The notes below the pieces were generated by a model, which was given only the letters and a program-made list of their open reading frames with translations, made no database searches and had not been told where the DNA came from. DNA of 64,000 bases from Pelagisphaera sp964404745. Its GTDB lineage: Bacteria; Verrucomicrobiota; Verrucomicrobiia; Opitutales; Opitutaceae. Position 1 is the stretch's first letter. Each line of letters begins with the position of its first letter. Shown here in pieces: positions 36,481 through 44,231 of the stretch. The position numbers were made by a program, and so were the translations under genes. Where the stretch lies: the NCBI GenBank assembly GCA_964404745.1, contig CAYOLG010000006.1, forward strand, positions 82,692-146,691, written 5' to 3'.

Positions 36481-37884
36481 TCAATCGTCGTACCGCTTTT
36501 TCCATCGATTGATCTCTTTGCGAATCTGCTTCGGGCCAGGCATTCCTATGCCTCCTCGGCTCTTGAAGGCTCGCTGCAGATCGAAAACCTCGCGCCACGG
36601 ACCTTTGAGCTTGGGATGTACGGTCTCGGCCTCCGAATCTGGAACGGCGTTTAGATCAATCCCCAGTTCCTCCGCTTTCGCGACCAAAGCTCCTACGATG
36701 TGGTGGGCTTCTCGGAAAGCTACGCCTTCGTTGACGAGCCAGTCTGCCAGGTCAGTTGCCAGCAGAACTGGATCTGAGACTGCTTTGGCGCAGTTAGATG
36801 CTCTGAACAGGCTTCCGGATATCGTTCCCCGCGCTACCCGCAGGCAAATCTCCAGTTGATCGAAAGCGTCAAATACCTGGACCTTGTCCTCCTGCAGGTC
36901 TCGATTGTAGGTCAAAGGCAGGCCTTTCACCATAGTGTACAAGGCTTGCAAACTGCCCACGATTCTGCCCGATTTTCCCCGCAAGAGCTCTAGGGAATCC
37001 GGATTCTTCTTCTGAGGCATCAGACTGGAACCCGTGCAAAAAGCGTCGGGTAATTCGATGTATCCAAATTCTGAGGTATTCCAAATAATGAGATCTTCCG
37101 CTAAGCGGGAGATATGGATTGAGCAAACGCCACAGGCGTGGCTGAAGTCGAGAAACAGATCTCGATCAGCAACGGCATCCATGCTATTAGTCGTTACCCG
37201 AGCTCGACCTCGCTTATCAACAAACCCGAGCTCCTTGGCCACGAACTCCCTATCTATCGGCAACGTCGTGCCCGCCAGAGCTCCGGAGCCGAGCGGGCAC
37301 CAGTTCGCGTCCTCAGCCACTCTTATAAATCGATTGACATCCCGGCTAAACATTTCCACATAGGCAAGCAAATGGTGGGCGACCGAGACGGGTTGGGCGC
37401 GCTGCAAATGCGTGTATCCAGGAATGTATATCTCTTGATTGGATTCCGCCAAGGAAAGCAGAGCTCGTTGCAGACCGTTCAACTGAGTTATCAGCTGTTG
37501 GCAAGCCTCTTTCAGAAACATGCGTGAATCGGTAGCTACTTGATCATTGCGGCTCCTAGCCGTGTGCAGCTTGGCCGCTTCCGGGGCGATCTTCGTCAAA
37601 GCCTGCTCAATGTTCATATGAACATCCTCAAAGGCAGGATTCCATTTGAACTTCCCATCTGCGATTCGCGCCTCCAAAACCTTCAGTCCCTGGTGAATCG
37701 CCCGCATTTCACGTTGGCTAATCAATCCAACATGTCGAAGCATAGCGCTGTGGGCTCGACTGACAGCGATATCGTAGGGCGCCAAGCGATGGTCGAAAGA
37801 GACGGACTCGCTGAAAGCCAGCATTAGGTCCGCCGGGCTTTTCGAAAACCGCCCGCCCCATGTAGCCTGAGAATTTTTAGCCAT
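36481..37884 (-). CDS. argH: Argininosuccinate lyase
   Basis: Last step of arginine synthesis: cleavage of argininosuccinate to arginine and fumarate, cytoplasmic homotetramer. 467 residues, full length. Landmarks: WGGRFSKSPADLMLAFSESV at the N-terminus, DVHMNIEQALTKIAPEAAKL, HTARSRNDQVATDSRMFL, GYTHLQRAQPVSVAHHLLAY, LGSGALAGTTLPIDR and the fumarase/aspartase signature GSSLMPQKKNPDSLELLRGK. No other arginine gene is in the window; it leads into mutL. Confidence 0.97.
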   Translation of the reverse strand: MAKNSQATWGGRFSKSPADLMLAFSESVSFDHRLAPYDIAVSRAHSAMLRHVGLISQREMRAIHQGLKVLEARIADGKFKWNPAFEDVHMNIEQALTKIAPEAAKLHTARSRNDQVATDSRMFLKEACQQLITQLNGLQRALLSLAESNQEIYIPGYTHLQRAQPVSVAHHLLAYVEMFSRDVNRFIRVAEDANWCPLGSGALAGTTLPIDREFVAKELGFVDKRGRARVTTNSMDAVADRDLFLDFSHACGVCSIHISRLAEDLIIWNTSEFGYIELPDAFCTGSSLMPQKKNPDSLELLRGKSGRIVGSLQALYTMVKGLPLTYNRDLQEDKVQVFDAFDQLEICLRVARGTISGSLFRASNCAKAVSDPVLLATDLADWLVNEGVAFREAHHIVGALVAKAEELGIDLNAVPDSEAETVHPKLKGPWREVFDLQRAFKSRGGIGMPGPKQIRKEINRWKKRYDD

Positions 37885-37981
37885 GCCGAACGATGCTTTG
37901 AATGGCCTTGGTCAAGGCAATACAAATAAAAAGACGGGCGTTTATCACTCAGACGTCTCGTTTATTCCCTTTTCGGTTATA

Positions 37982-38053
37982 GGGGCGTTGCTTGCGAAGA
38001 GCGCAGAAAAAATAGGACTCATAAAATAGAACGGTCTCCGCAAGCGACGCCCC
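37982..38053. repeat. Inverted repeat between ExbD operon and argH
   Basis: Arms GGGGCGTTGCTTGCG at 37982-37996 and CGCAAGCGACGCCCC at 38039-38053 are reverse complements with one mismatch, about 42 bp apart. The element occupies most of the space just after the last ExbD stop, so it may also act as a transcript end. No T-run. Confidence 0.65.
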
Positions 38054-38072
38054 CACGGATTTTGAACGCCCT

Positions 38073-38537
38073 TCAGTGGCCGGCAGCGAAGGCGAAGGTG
38101 ACCGATTCTATGCCGGCATGGGAGCAGGCATCCATGACCTTCACCACCATTTCGTGCGGCGTTTTGTCGTTCGGGGCGATGGTGATCCGCGACTTGACCA
38201 AATTCGCTTCGCTTGCTTGTCGAAATCGGTGCAACATCGTTTCCAATTGCCGGTAGCGAGTGGCGGCAGGATTATCATAAGGATAATCGTTGACCACCGC
38301 TTGTCCATTTTCCATGACCTGGACAACTTGCTCGTCTGGCGTTTCCAAGGGTTTCGATTGTTTTATGGCCCCCGGCAAGGTGAAGCTGATATCCGTCTCC
38401 TGTTTTTCGATCGTGGCGCTAACCAGAAAATAAAAGAGGAGCAGGAAAACGACATCGATCAATGGAGATATGGGCAGCTCCGCGACGGGTCCTCGCTTCG
38501 ATCGTTTCGATTTCGCGGTTTTATGCCTATTGCTCAT
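38073..38537 (-). CDS. ExbD/TolR-family biopolymer transport protein
   Basis: 154 residues. A basic N-terminus (NRHKTAKSKRSKRG), then PISPLIDVVFLLLFYFLVSA, a single membrane helix carrying the functional aspartate (ID) of ExbD/TolR, and a periplasmic domain (ITIAPNDKTPHEMVVKVMDA). With ExbB and TonB such proteins power outer-membrane receptors. It overlaps the preceding ExbD gene by 4 bp (ATGA). No ExbB/TolQ gene is in the window. Confidence 0.9.
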   Translation of the reverse strand: MSNRHKTAKSKRSKRGPVAELPISPLIDVVFLLLFYFLVSATIEKQETDISFTLPGAIKQSKPLETPDEQVVQVMENGQAVVNDYPYDNPAATRYRQLETMLHRFRQASEANLVKSRITIAPNDKTPHEMVVKVMDACSHAGIESVTFAFAAGH

Positions 38538-38959
38538 TCTCCCTGAAAGGCTCCGTAGATATAGTCGCTAATTCCCGCCTCGCTAGCGGCGGTCATGGCT
38601 TTGCGGATCTCGGCAAAGGCCGTTTGGCGGTCCGCTCGGATACGGAGCTTCATCCCGGGCGTTCGCTTGCTCAGTCCAGAGAGGCGATCGGCCAGCGCGG
38701 ATTCGGGCACTCGGGCGCCCCCCAGATAGAAACTTCCGTCCTTCTGGATAGACAGCAGCAACCGCTTAGAGAGATCTTTCGGCGTCTCGCTAGAGGTCGA
38801 TTCCGGCAAGTTTAGCTCGACGCGATGACCAGCCTGCGACAGCGAGCTCACGCACATGAAAAACACGAGCAACAAAAAGACCATATCGATCATCGGCGCC
38901 ATAGGCACCTGGGATACGTCGCGACGCTTAAAGGAGAGTTGGGGTTTCCTTCCTTTCAC
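38534..38959 (-). CDS. ExbD/TolR-family biopolymer transport protein
   Basis: 141 residues with SQVPMAPMIDMVFLLLVFFM, the membrane helix with the conserved Asp, followed by a periplasmic domain (RIRADRQTAFAEIRKAMTAA). It differs clearly from its downstream neighbour, so the pair is not a recent duplication; two ExbD paralogues often assemble with one ExbB. It overlaps the SDR gene by 4 bp upstream and the second ExbD by 4 bp downstream, implying tight translational coupling. Confidence 0.9.
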   Translation of the reverse strand: MKGRKPQLSFKRRDVSQVPMAPMIDMVFLLLVFFMCVSSLSQAGHRVELNLPESTSSETPKDLSKRLLLSIQKDGSFYLGGARVPESALADRLSGLSKRTPGMKLRIRADRQTAFAEIRKAMTAASEAGISDYIYGAFQGE

Positions 38960-39645
38960 CAGGGTATAGAATTTCCTCGACTATCTATAAAACGGCCCGA
39001 GTCCCCAGTTGTCAATGCTTCGATGGTTCCCAACATTTTGGAAACCGATTGTTCTACGGTCAGATCGGCCCCCAATCCACCCATATCGGTGGCAACCCAG
39101 CCTGGACTCATGGAAACAACGACTCGTTTTGTCGATTGGAAGGACCGAGCGAGTCGCACGGTGAGCATATTCAAGGCCGCTTTGCTTATCGAGTAGGAAT
39201 CCCCGTCCGACATGCCCTCGCCGCCCCATTGCAAAGACCCGAGCCCTGACGACAGTTGAACGATCTTGGCATCTTTCGTCAGGACGGAATCCAAGGACTG
39301 GGCGAGAATCGCTGGGCCAATTACGTTCGTATCAAATGTATCTGTAAAGCGTTTACGAGTCCAGTCACCGAAAGATTCGTTCTCGAGAATGCCGGCATTG
39401 GATATGAGAAGGTCGATAGATGTCGCGCGTTCAGCTAAAGTGGAAGCGAGGCGAGAGATACTGTGATCGGAAGAAAGATCCAGAGGCGCCACGCAGAGAT
39501 TTGAGCAGGAAGACGCGAGCTCTTTTAACGCATTGGCTTTCGATGGATCGCGGCAGGTCGCTAGCACGCTCCATCCCTTCTCGGCATAGGCTCTGGCGAA
39601 GCCCAGTCCGATGCCACGATTGGCTCCAGTAACCAGAGTAGCCAT
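38956..39645 (-). CDS. Short-chain dehydrogenase/reductase (CsgA/C-factor-like)
   Basis: 229 residues, single Rossmann domain. Cofactor motif TGANRGIGLGFARAYAEKG, an NAG motif in LLISNAGILE, catalytic Ser in IVQLSSGLGS and the YSISK catalytic tyrosine-lysine pair (SYSISKAALNMLTVRLAR), then MSPGWVATDMGG. The CATDMGG ending resembles C-factor-type SDRs. The substrate is unknown. It begins 2 bp after the rhodanese gene ends and runs into the ExbD pair by 4 bp; the reason for that linkage is not evident. Confidence 0.9.
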   Translation of the reverse strand: MATLVTGANRGIGLGFARAYAEKGWSVLATCRDPSKANALKELASSCSNLCVAPLDLSSDHSISRLASTLAERATSIDLLISNAGILENESFGDWTRKRFTDTFDTNVIGPAILAQSLDSVLTKDAKIVQLSSGLGSLQWGGEGMSDGDSYSISKAALNMLTVRLARSFQSTKRVVVSMSPGWVATDMGGLGADLTVEQSVSKMLGTIEALTTGDSGRFIDSRGNSIPW

Positions 39646-39647
39646 TG

Positions 39648-39974
39648 CTACGTTTCCTCGCGCTCGCCGTTCGATTTCCGCCAGGCAGCGTATCCACCTT
39701 TAAGATTCCAGACGTTCTCGAAGCCCGCGTTCATCAAATACTTGCAGGCGATACGGCTCGAGACGCCACGGTAGCAATAGCATACAATAGGTTTCGACTT
39801 GTCGTTAGTCTCCACGAAATACTCGATTCTCCCCTTATCCGCAAGCATGGCTCCTTTCGCGTGGGATTTCTCGAAATCCGCGGGACGTCTTACGTCATAG
39901 AGAAGGGCTCCCTTCTCTTCAACTAGCTTCTGAGCTGCCTCCACAGAAATTTGCTTTACAGGATTCCAAAACAT
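39648..39974 (-). CDS. Rhodanese-like sulfurtransferase
   Basis: 108 residues, single rhodanese domain, no signal peptide, so cytoplasmic. Landmarks: ALLYDVRRPADFEKSHAKGA, IVCYCYRGVSSRIACKYL with the active-site Cys in C-Y-R-G-V-S-S, and the closing VWNLKGGYAAWRKSNG. Likely moves sulfane sulfur to cyanide, thioredoxin or a biosynthetic acceptor. First gene of the four-gene overlapping run rhodanese, SDR, ExbD, ExbD. Confidence 0.92.
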   Translation of the reverse strand: MFWNPVKQISVEAAQKLVEEKGALLYDVRRPADFEKSHAKGAMLADKGRIEYFVETNDKSKPIVCYCYRGVSSRIACKYLMNAGFENVWNLKGGYAAWRKSNGEREET

Positions 39975-40076
39975 ACTGAAGGAAAGCTAGGAAAAGCGTG
40001 GGTGAAAGCAATACTGGTTGATCTATCCTGATTTTCGAGCTGGAAATATCCATCACCCTGCGTAAGGGTCTCTTCC

Positions 40077-41021
40077 ATGTATCCTCCCGTCACTCAGATT
40101 AAACTGATTTCTGGTATTTCCAGCTTCTTTGCCTGGGCCCTCCTTGCTTCTTCAACCGAGCTAGTAGCCGATACGCTCGACGACGACGGAAAACTCAATA
40201 TCATAGTTTTCGGGGCCCACCCGGATGATGCGGAATTAGAAGCTGGTGGAACAGCAGCTCTTTGGGCAGCTGCGGGGCATCACGTCAAATTCGTTTCCAC
40301 AACCAACGGCGACATTGGCCACGCCCGCGAGGCAGGAGCTCCCCTCGCCCGCCGCCGAACCGAAGAGGTAAAGCGAGCCGATGCCATTCTCGGGGTGAAA
40401 GCGACTGAGGTGTACGACATTCACGATGGCGAAATCATGCCCACTTTGGAAAACCGCCGCAAGATCACCAAGTCGATTCGCGAGTGGAATGCGGATGTCG
40501 TAATCGCCCATCGCCCCAACGACTATCATCCAGATCATCGATACACCGGAATTTTGGTTCAAGATGCGGCTTTCATGGTAATCGTGAAATCCTTCATGCC
40601 TCTGGTCCCCAATCTCACCAAGAATCCGGTTTTTCTCTACACGGAAGACGGTTTTCAAAAGCCAAATCCCATGGATCCCGACATCGTCGTTAGCATCGAT
40701 TCGGTCATCGACCAGAAAATCGATGCACTGTGGGAGCTCGAATCGCAAATTGAGAGCTATTGGGCTACCCGCGACTTCGAATCCGTCATACCAGTGCCAG
40801 CTTCGGGGCAGGAGCGAGAGGCTCGAAAAGCCCAGCTTGCCCAGCGAATGAAGGTGCGCTACGGGAATATCGCCAATCGCTTTCGGGCTAAGCTTATTGA
40901 GCTTTACGGGCGCAAGATCGGATCCGAGGTCAAGTACGCGGAAGCCTTCGAGCTTTGCGAATACGGCCGCCAGCCAAGCCGGGACGAGCTCATGGAAATT
41001 TTCCCGTTTTTCGGGGAGTAG
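40077..41021 (+). CDS. Secreted PIG-L-family deacetylase
   Basis: 314 residues. A signal sequence (about 1-30, SGISSFFAWALLASSTELVA) precedes a LmbE/PIG-L zinc-dependent N-deacetylase domain: IIVFGAHPDDAELEAGGTAA with the AHPDDAE metal motif, VKFVSTTNGDIGHAREAGAP, and the second metal site IAHRPNDYHPDHRYTGILVQ. Likely deacetylates N-acetylated sugars outside the cytoplasm. Divergent from the rhodanese gene (about 100 bp) and convergent with the PQQ protein gene. Confidence 0.9.
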   Translation: MYPPVTQIKLISGISSFFAWALLASSTELVADTLDDDGKLNIIVFGAHPDDAELEAGGTAALWAAAGHHVKFVSTTNGDIGHAREAGAPLARRRTEEVKRADAILGVKATEVYDIHDGEIMPTLENRRKITKSIREWNADVVIAHRPNDYHPDHRYTGILVQDAAFMVIVKSFMPLVPNLTKNPVFLYTEDGFQKPNPMDPDIVVSIDSVIDQKIDALWELESQIESYWATRDFESVIPVPASGQEREARKAQLAQRMKVRYGNIANRFRAKLIELYGRKIGSEVKYAEAFELCEYGRQPSRDELMEIFPFFGE

Positions 41022-41060
41022 CGCTGCGAACTCCGATTAAATAATTCATATGCTCCAATG

Positions 41061-41131
41061 GGTAGCGACCGATCTCCGAGCGGGCATAATAGTTTTGTGT
41101 GTGGATGGCCGATCGGAGAGCGGCCGCTACC
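41061..41131. repeat. 71-bp palindromic element at a convergent gene pair
   Basis: The left arm starting GGTAGCGACCGATCTCCGA (41061) and the right arm ending CGGAGAGCGGCCGCTACC (41131) pair over about 23 bp with three mismatches; the centre is TTTTGTGTGTGG-like. It lies between the convergent PIG-L and PQQ genes, only 7 bp from the PQQ stop, so it may double as a bidirectional terminator. Confidence 0.75.
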
Positions 41132-41138
41132 GTTTGTC

Positions 41139-43295
41139 CTAATCCGGCAAAGCGAAGGCGTAAACAAAATCGCCCGATTTAGTTCGAGCCACCTTTTGTC
41201 CACCGCCAGCGCAAACAACGACGTATTGCTTGCCGTCGATTTCGTAGATTGAGGGCGTCGCGTAAGCGCCGAAAGGAAGCTGAAACTCCCAGAGCACTTC
41301 TCCGGATTCCGAATCGAAGGCTCGAAATTTCTCATCGGCCGTTGCCCCGATGAAAATGACTCCGCCACGCGTGGCTACTGCTCCCCCAAAATTTCGCGTG
41401 CCGGTGTTGCGTATTCCAATTTCTACGAGTTCCGGATACTCGCCTAAGGGTCTTTTCCATTTAATCGATCCGTCGTCGAGGTCAACCGCGGCTAAGCTTC
41501 CATAAGGAGGCGAGAAAAGAGGCATTCCATCATCATCGATGAAACGGATGTATCCTTGCAGCAAGTATACCACCTTCGTTTCCTTTCCCTCGAAGCTTGT
41601 ATTTTTTGTATCAGGTTTTTCGATATACATCAACAATCCGTCCAATTGTTCATCCGTGAAACTCTTGTAGGGCTGCATGGCTCCTTTTCCATTGAGTATG
41701 ATCGAACGCAACTCGCTGTCAGATTTGGTCGAATCGGCTAAAGACGGTATGGCTGGGGGCAAACCCTTCAATTCTAGCCCGTGGCAGGAAGCGCAATTGA
41801 GCTGATAAAGGGCCTTCCCTCTTTCGTATTCGCTGAGTAGCGAATCGTCTTTCAGCATTACCGTTTGATTCAGCCTCATGAGGTTCGAGCTCTCGTTGAC
41901 GTTTACATAGAGCATTTTCCTCTCCGTATCGAAGGAAGCCCCGTGGTATTCCATGCCGCCTGACATGCCAGGAAAAAGTACGTGGCCGCGCAAGCTCGGC
42001 GGCGTAAACATTTCAGACGGACCAAAGCTGCCGAAGACCTCCAAGGCATTGGCTCGAGCCTCGGGAGTCCGATCGGTCAAATCGTCTTTAGTAAAACCTT
42101 GGCGCGTCAATGGAGGCGGTTTCAAGGGAAATGGCTGGGTTGGCCAGGTTTCTTCACCAGGAACGTCGGAGGCAGGCACTGGTCGTTCTTCGACGGGGAA
42201 CAAAGGTTCTCCCGTCTCCCGGTCTAGGACGAACATATATCCCATCTTGGTCATCTGTATCACCGCATCTCGCGGAGCCCCGTCGATCTCCAATTCGACC
42301 AAAATGGGGGCCGGAGGGTTGTCCATATCCCAGATGTCATGATGCACGGTTTGGAAGTGCCAGATCCGTTCGCCCGTTCGGGCGTTCAGAGCCAGCACGC
42401 AATTGCCAAAAAGGTTCATTCCTTTCCGATTGGCTCCGTAGAAATCATAGGTTGGCGATCCGGTAGCGGCAAAGACCCAGCCACGTTCTTCGTCTACAGT
42501 TAGCCCGCCCCAAGGATTGGCCCCTCCATAGGTTTCGCCTTCGACGAATTCCCAAGTATCGTAGCCGAATTCGCCTTCTTTCGGTATGGTATGGAAGATC
42601 CATTCAAAGGCCCCGGTGCGCGCATTATAGGCTCTCACTGGTCCTGGAGAGGATCCAAACCCTTCGCCCACTCGCGTTCCGAGAATGAGGTAGTCTTCGA
42701 AAACCGCGCACGGCGTGGTCATAGACGTATCCACAGTTTCAGGATCTACTCCTAGATCGTCGCGAAAGTCTATCCGCCCATTCTCGCCGAATTCCGTAAC
42801 AAGCGTTCCCTCTTTAGCGTCTACTGCATAGAGGAAGGAATCCGTAGAAAAAAAGATGCGCTGCTCTTCGCCGTCCGACCAGTAAGAGGCTCCTCGACTG
42901 ATGACTGCGTAATTGCCATTTTTTTGCTCTTCTGTTCTCGGATCGTATTTCCATTGAAGCGCTCCGGTGGCCGCTTCTAGAGCGGTGAGCTGCCCCGCTG
43001 GGGAGACGAAGTAAAGCAAGCCGTCGATGATGATGGGATTGGATTGAATGGCCGAACTTTTGGTGGCGTCCCCCGTTCGGTAAGTCCAAGCGACTTCCAG
43101 TTTGGATACATTATCCACATTGATTTGATCGAGCGAAGAGAACTGATTGGACCGCTGGTCGCCCCTGTAGATGCCCCAGTCCCGATCGTTGTCGAGGTCC
43201 TTGACAGTTTTGATACGAGACTCCTGAGAGCAGCTAGAGAGAAGGAGGCAGGCGGTGGCTCCAAGTAAGATAGATGATTTGCAGGATTGAAGCAT
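41139..43295 (-). CDS. PQQ-dependent quinoprotein dehydrogenase with inserted cytochrome c, lipoprotein
   Basis: 718 residues. N-terminal lipobox (LLGATACLLLSSC|SQES) puts it at a membrane facing the periplasm. The eight-bladed PQQ propeller runs from about 35 to the C-terminus: RGDQRSNQFSSLDQINVDNV, WTYRTGDATKSSAIQ, TPCAVFEDYLILG, IWHFQTVHHDIWDMDNPPAP, WKRPLGEYPELVEIGIRNTG and a final FGAYATPSIYEIDGKQYVVV. A cytochrome c module is placed inside the propeller: LYQLNCASCHGLELKG with haem Cys501/Cys504/His505. It likely oxidises an alcohol or aldose and passes electrons to its own haem, then to the respiratory chain. The substrate is unknown. It ends a minus-strand run. Confidence 0.92.
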   Translation of the reverse strand: MLQSCKSSILLGATACLLLSSCSQESRIKTVKDLDNDRDWGIYRGDQRSNQFSSLDQINVDNVSKLEVAWTYRTGDATKSSAIQSNPIIIDGLLYFVSPAGQLTALEAATGALQWKYDPRTEEQKNGNYAVISRGASYWSDGEEQRIFFSTDSFLYAVDAKEGTLVTEFGENGRIDFRDDLGVDPETVDTSMTTPCAVFEDYLILGTRVGEGFGSSPGPVRAYNARTGAFEWIFHTIPKEGEFGYDTWEFVEGETYGGANPWGGLTVDEERGWVFAATGSPTYDFYGANRKGMNLFGNCVLALNARTGERIWHFQTVHHDIWDMDNPPAPILVELEIDGAPRDAVIQMTKMGYMFVLDRETGEPLFPVEERPVPASDVPGEETWPTQPFPLKPPPLTRQGFTKDDLTDRTPEARANALEVFGSFGPSEMFTPPSLRGHVLFPGMSGGMEYHGASFDTERKMLYVNVNESSNLMRLNQTVMLKDDSLLSEYERGKALYQLNCASCHGLELKGLPPAIPSLADSTKSDSELRSIILNGKGAMQPYKSFTDEQLDGLLMYIEKPDTKNTSFEGKETKVVYLLQGYIRFIDDDGMPLFSPPYGSLAAVDLDDGSIKWKRPLGEYPELVEIGIRNTGTRNFGGAVATRGGVIFIGATADEKFRAFDSESGEVLWEFQLPFGAYATPSIYEIDGKQYVVVCAGGGQKVARTKSGDFVYAFALPD

Positions 43296-43334
43296 ACGAA
43301 AGGATTTAGCGAACTTTATGAGTGGCTGGTTAAA

Positions 43335-44216
43335 TCAGGAAACTTGCGCTGTTTTGCCTTCGAAAAATTCATGCATGACGGCGCATATTTCGCTAACGTC
43401 TTTTTTGCCTCTTCCATCTTTGATTCCGGTGCGCATCAAACTCAAGGTTCCATCCAGGGAAAAGGCTGGAACCTGGAAAGCCTCGAACAGCTTGCGGATG
43501 TAAGTTAGATCTTTGTGAGCGAGCTCAAGCGTGAAAGCCAAGTCATAGGACTTGGATATCAATTTGGGAGCGTAGAATTTGAAAGTGCCGCAACCCAGGC
43601 CGCTTTCTGAAATGAGTTCTTCGAGTATGCGGCTATCCAAGCCCATCTTTTCTGTCAGGGGAAAGGTTTGCGCATAGGCCGCTATGTAGGAAAGACCGAT
43701 AAAGTTCATCATCAGTTTGGCCAGGTGGCCCGAACCGCTTTCACCTGCGTATTTATATTTGCCGCAGAAGCTTTTCATTATCGGTTCCAGATCGGCGTAA
43801 TCGATTTCTCTGCCTCCAAACAAAACCATAATCTTCCCGTTTTCGCAATCGTCGGGAGATCCTGCCAACGCCGCATCCACAAAAGTCCCCCCATGGTCTG
43901 CGACTTTCTGGTTGAGTTGCTTCGTGGAGAAAGGATCGCTGGTCGACAGGTCAATCAGCGTCTTCCCCTCTACGCCTTTTTCCAGGAAATGCCCCACCAG
44001 TTCTTCCACTTCTTTGGAAGAAGGCAGGGAGAAGAAAATAAATTCGCTGTCCCGCAAAACATCGTCCGGACCATCTGCAATCGAGGCAATCGTCTCAAAC
44101 GGCTCCAGAGCATCGGCACGGAGATCATAAACCGTCGTTGGATAACCTTTTTTGATTAAGTTTCTGCAGATACCGAAACCCATCGCCCCCAGCCCTATAA
44201 ATCCAATTCTTTCCAT
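43335..44216 (-). CDS. 3-hydroxyisobutyrate dehydrogenase-family NAD(P)-dependent oxidoreductase
   Basis: 293 residues. The N-terminal dinucleotide fold begins ERIGFIGLGAMGFGICRNLI. FVDAALAGSPDDCENGKIMV matches the substrate-binding DAPVSGG-type region (with DAALAGS), and GSGHLAKLMMNFIGLSYIAA contains the catalytic lysine. The C-terminal helical domain is complete. Members act on hydroxyisobutyrate, tartronate semialdehyde, glyoxylate or D-sugar acids. The start is the ATG at 44216; a TTG two codons upstream is also possible. It follows the FG-GAP gene by 15 bp and precedes the PQQ dehydrogenase by about 40 bp, so the three may be co-transcribed. Confidence 0.9.
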   Translation of the reverse strand: MERIGFIGLGAMGFGICRNLIKKGYPTTVYDLRADALEPFETIASIADGPDDVLRDSEFIFFSLPSSKEVEELVGHFLEKGVEGKTLIDLSTSDPFSTKQLNQKVADHGGTFVDAALAGSPDDCENGKIMVLFGGREIDYADLEPIMKSFCGKYKYAGESGSGHLAKLMMNFIGLSYIAAYAQTFPLTEKMGLDSRILEELISESGLGCGTFKFYAPKLISKSYDLAFTLELAHKDLTYIRKLFEAFQVPAFSLDGTLSLMRTGIKDGRGKKDVSEICAVMHEFFEGKTAQVS

Positions 44217-44231
44217 ATTCAAATTCTAACT

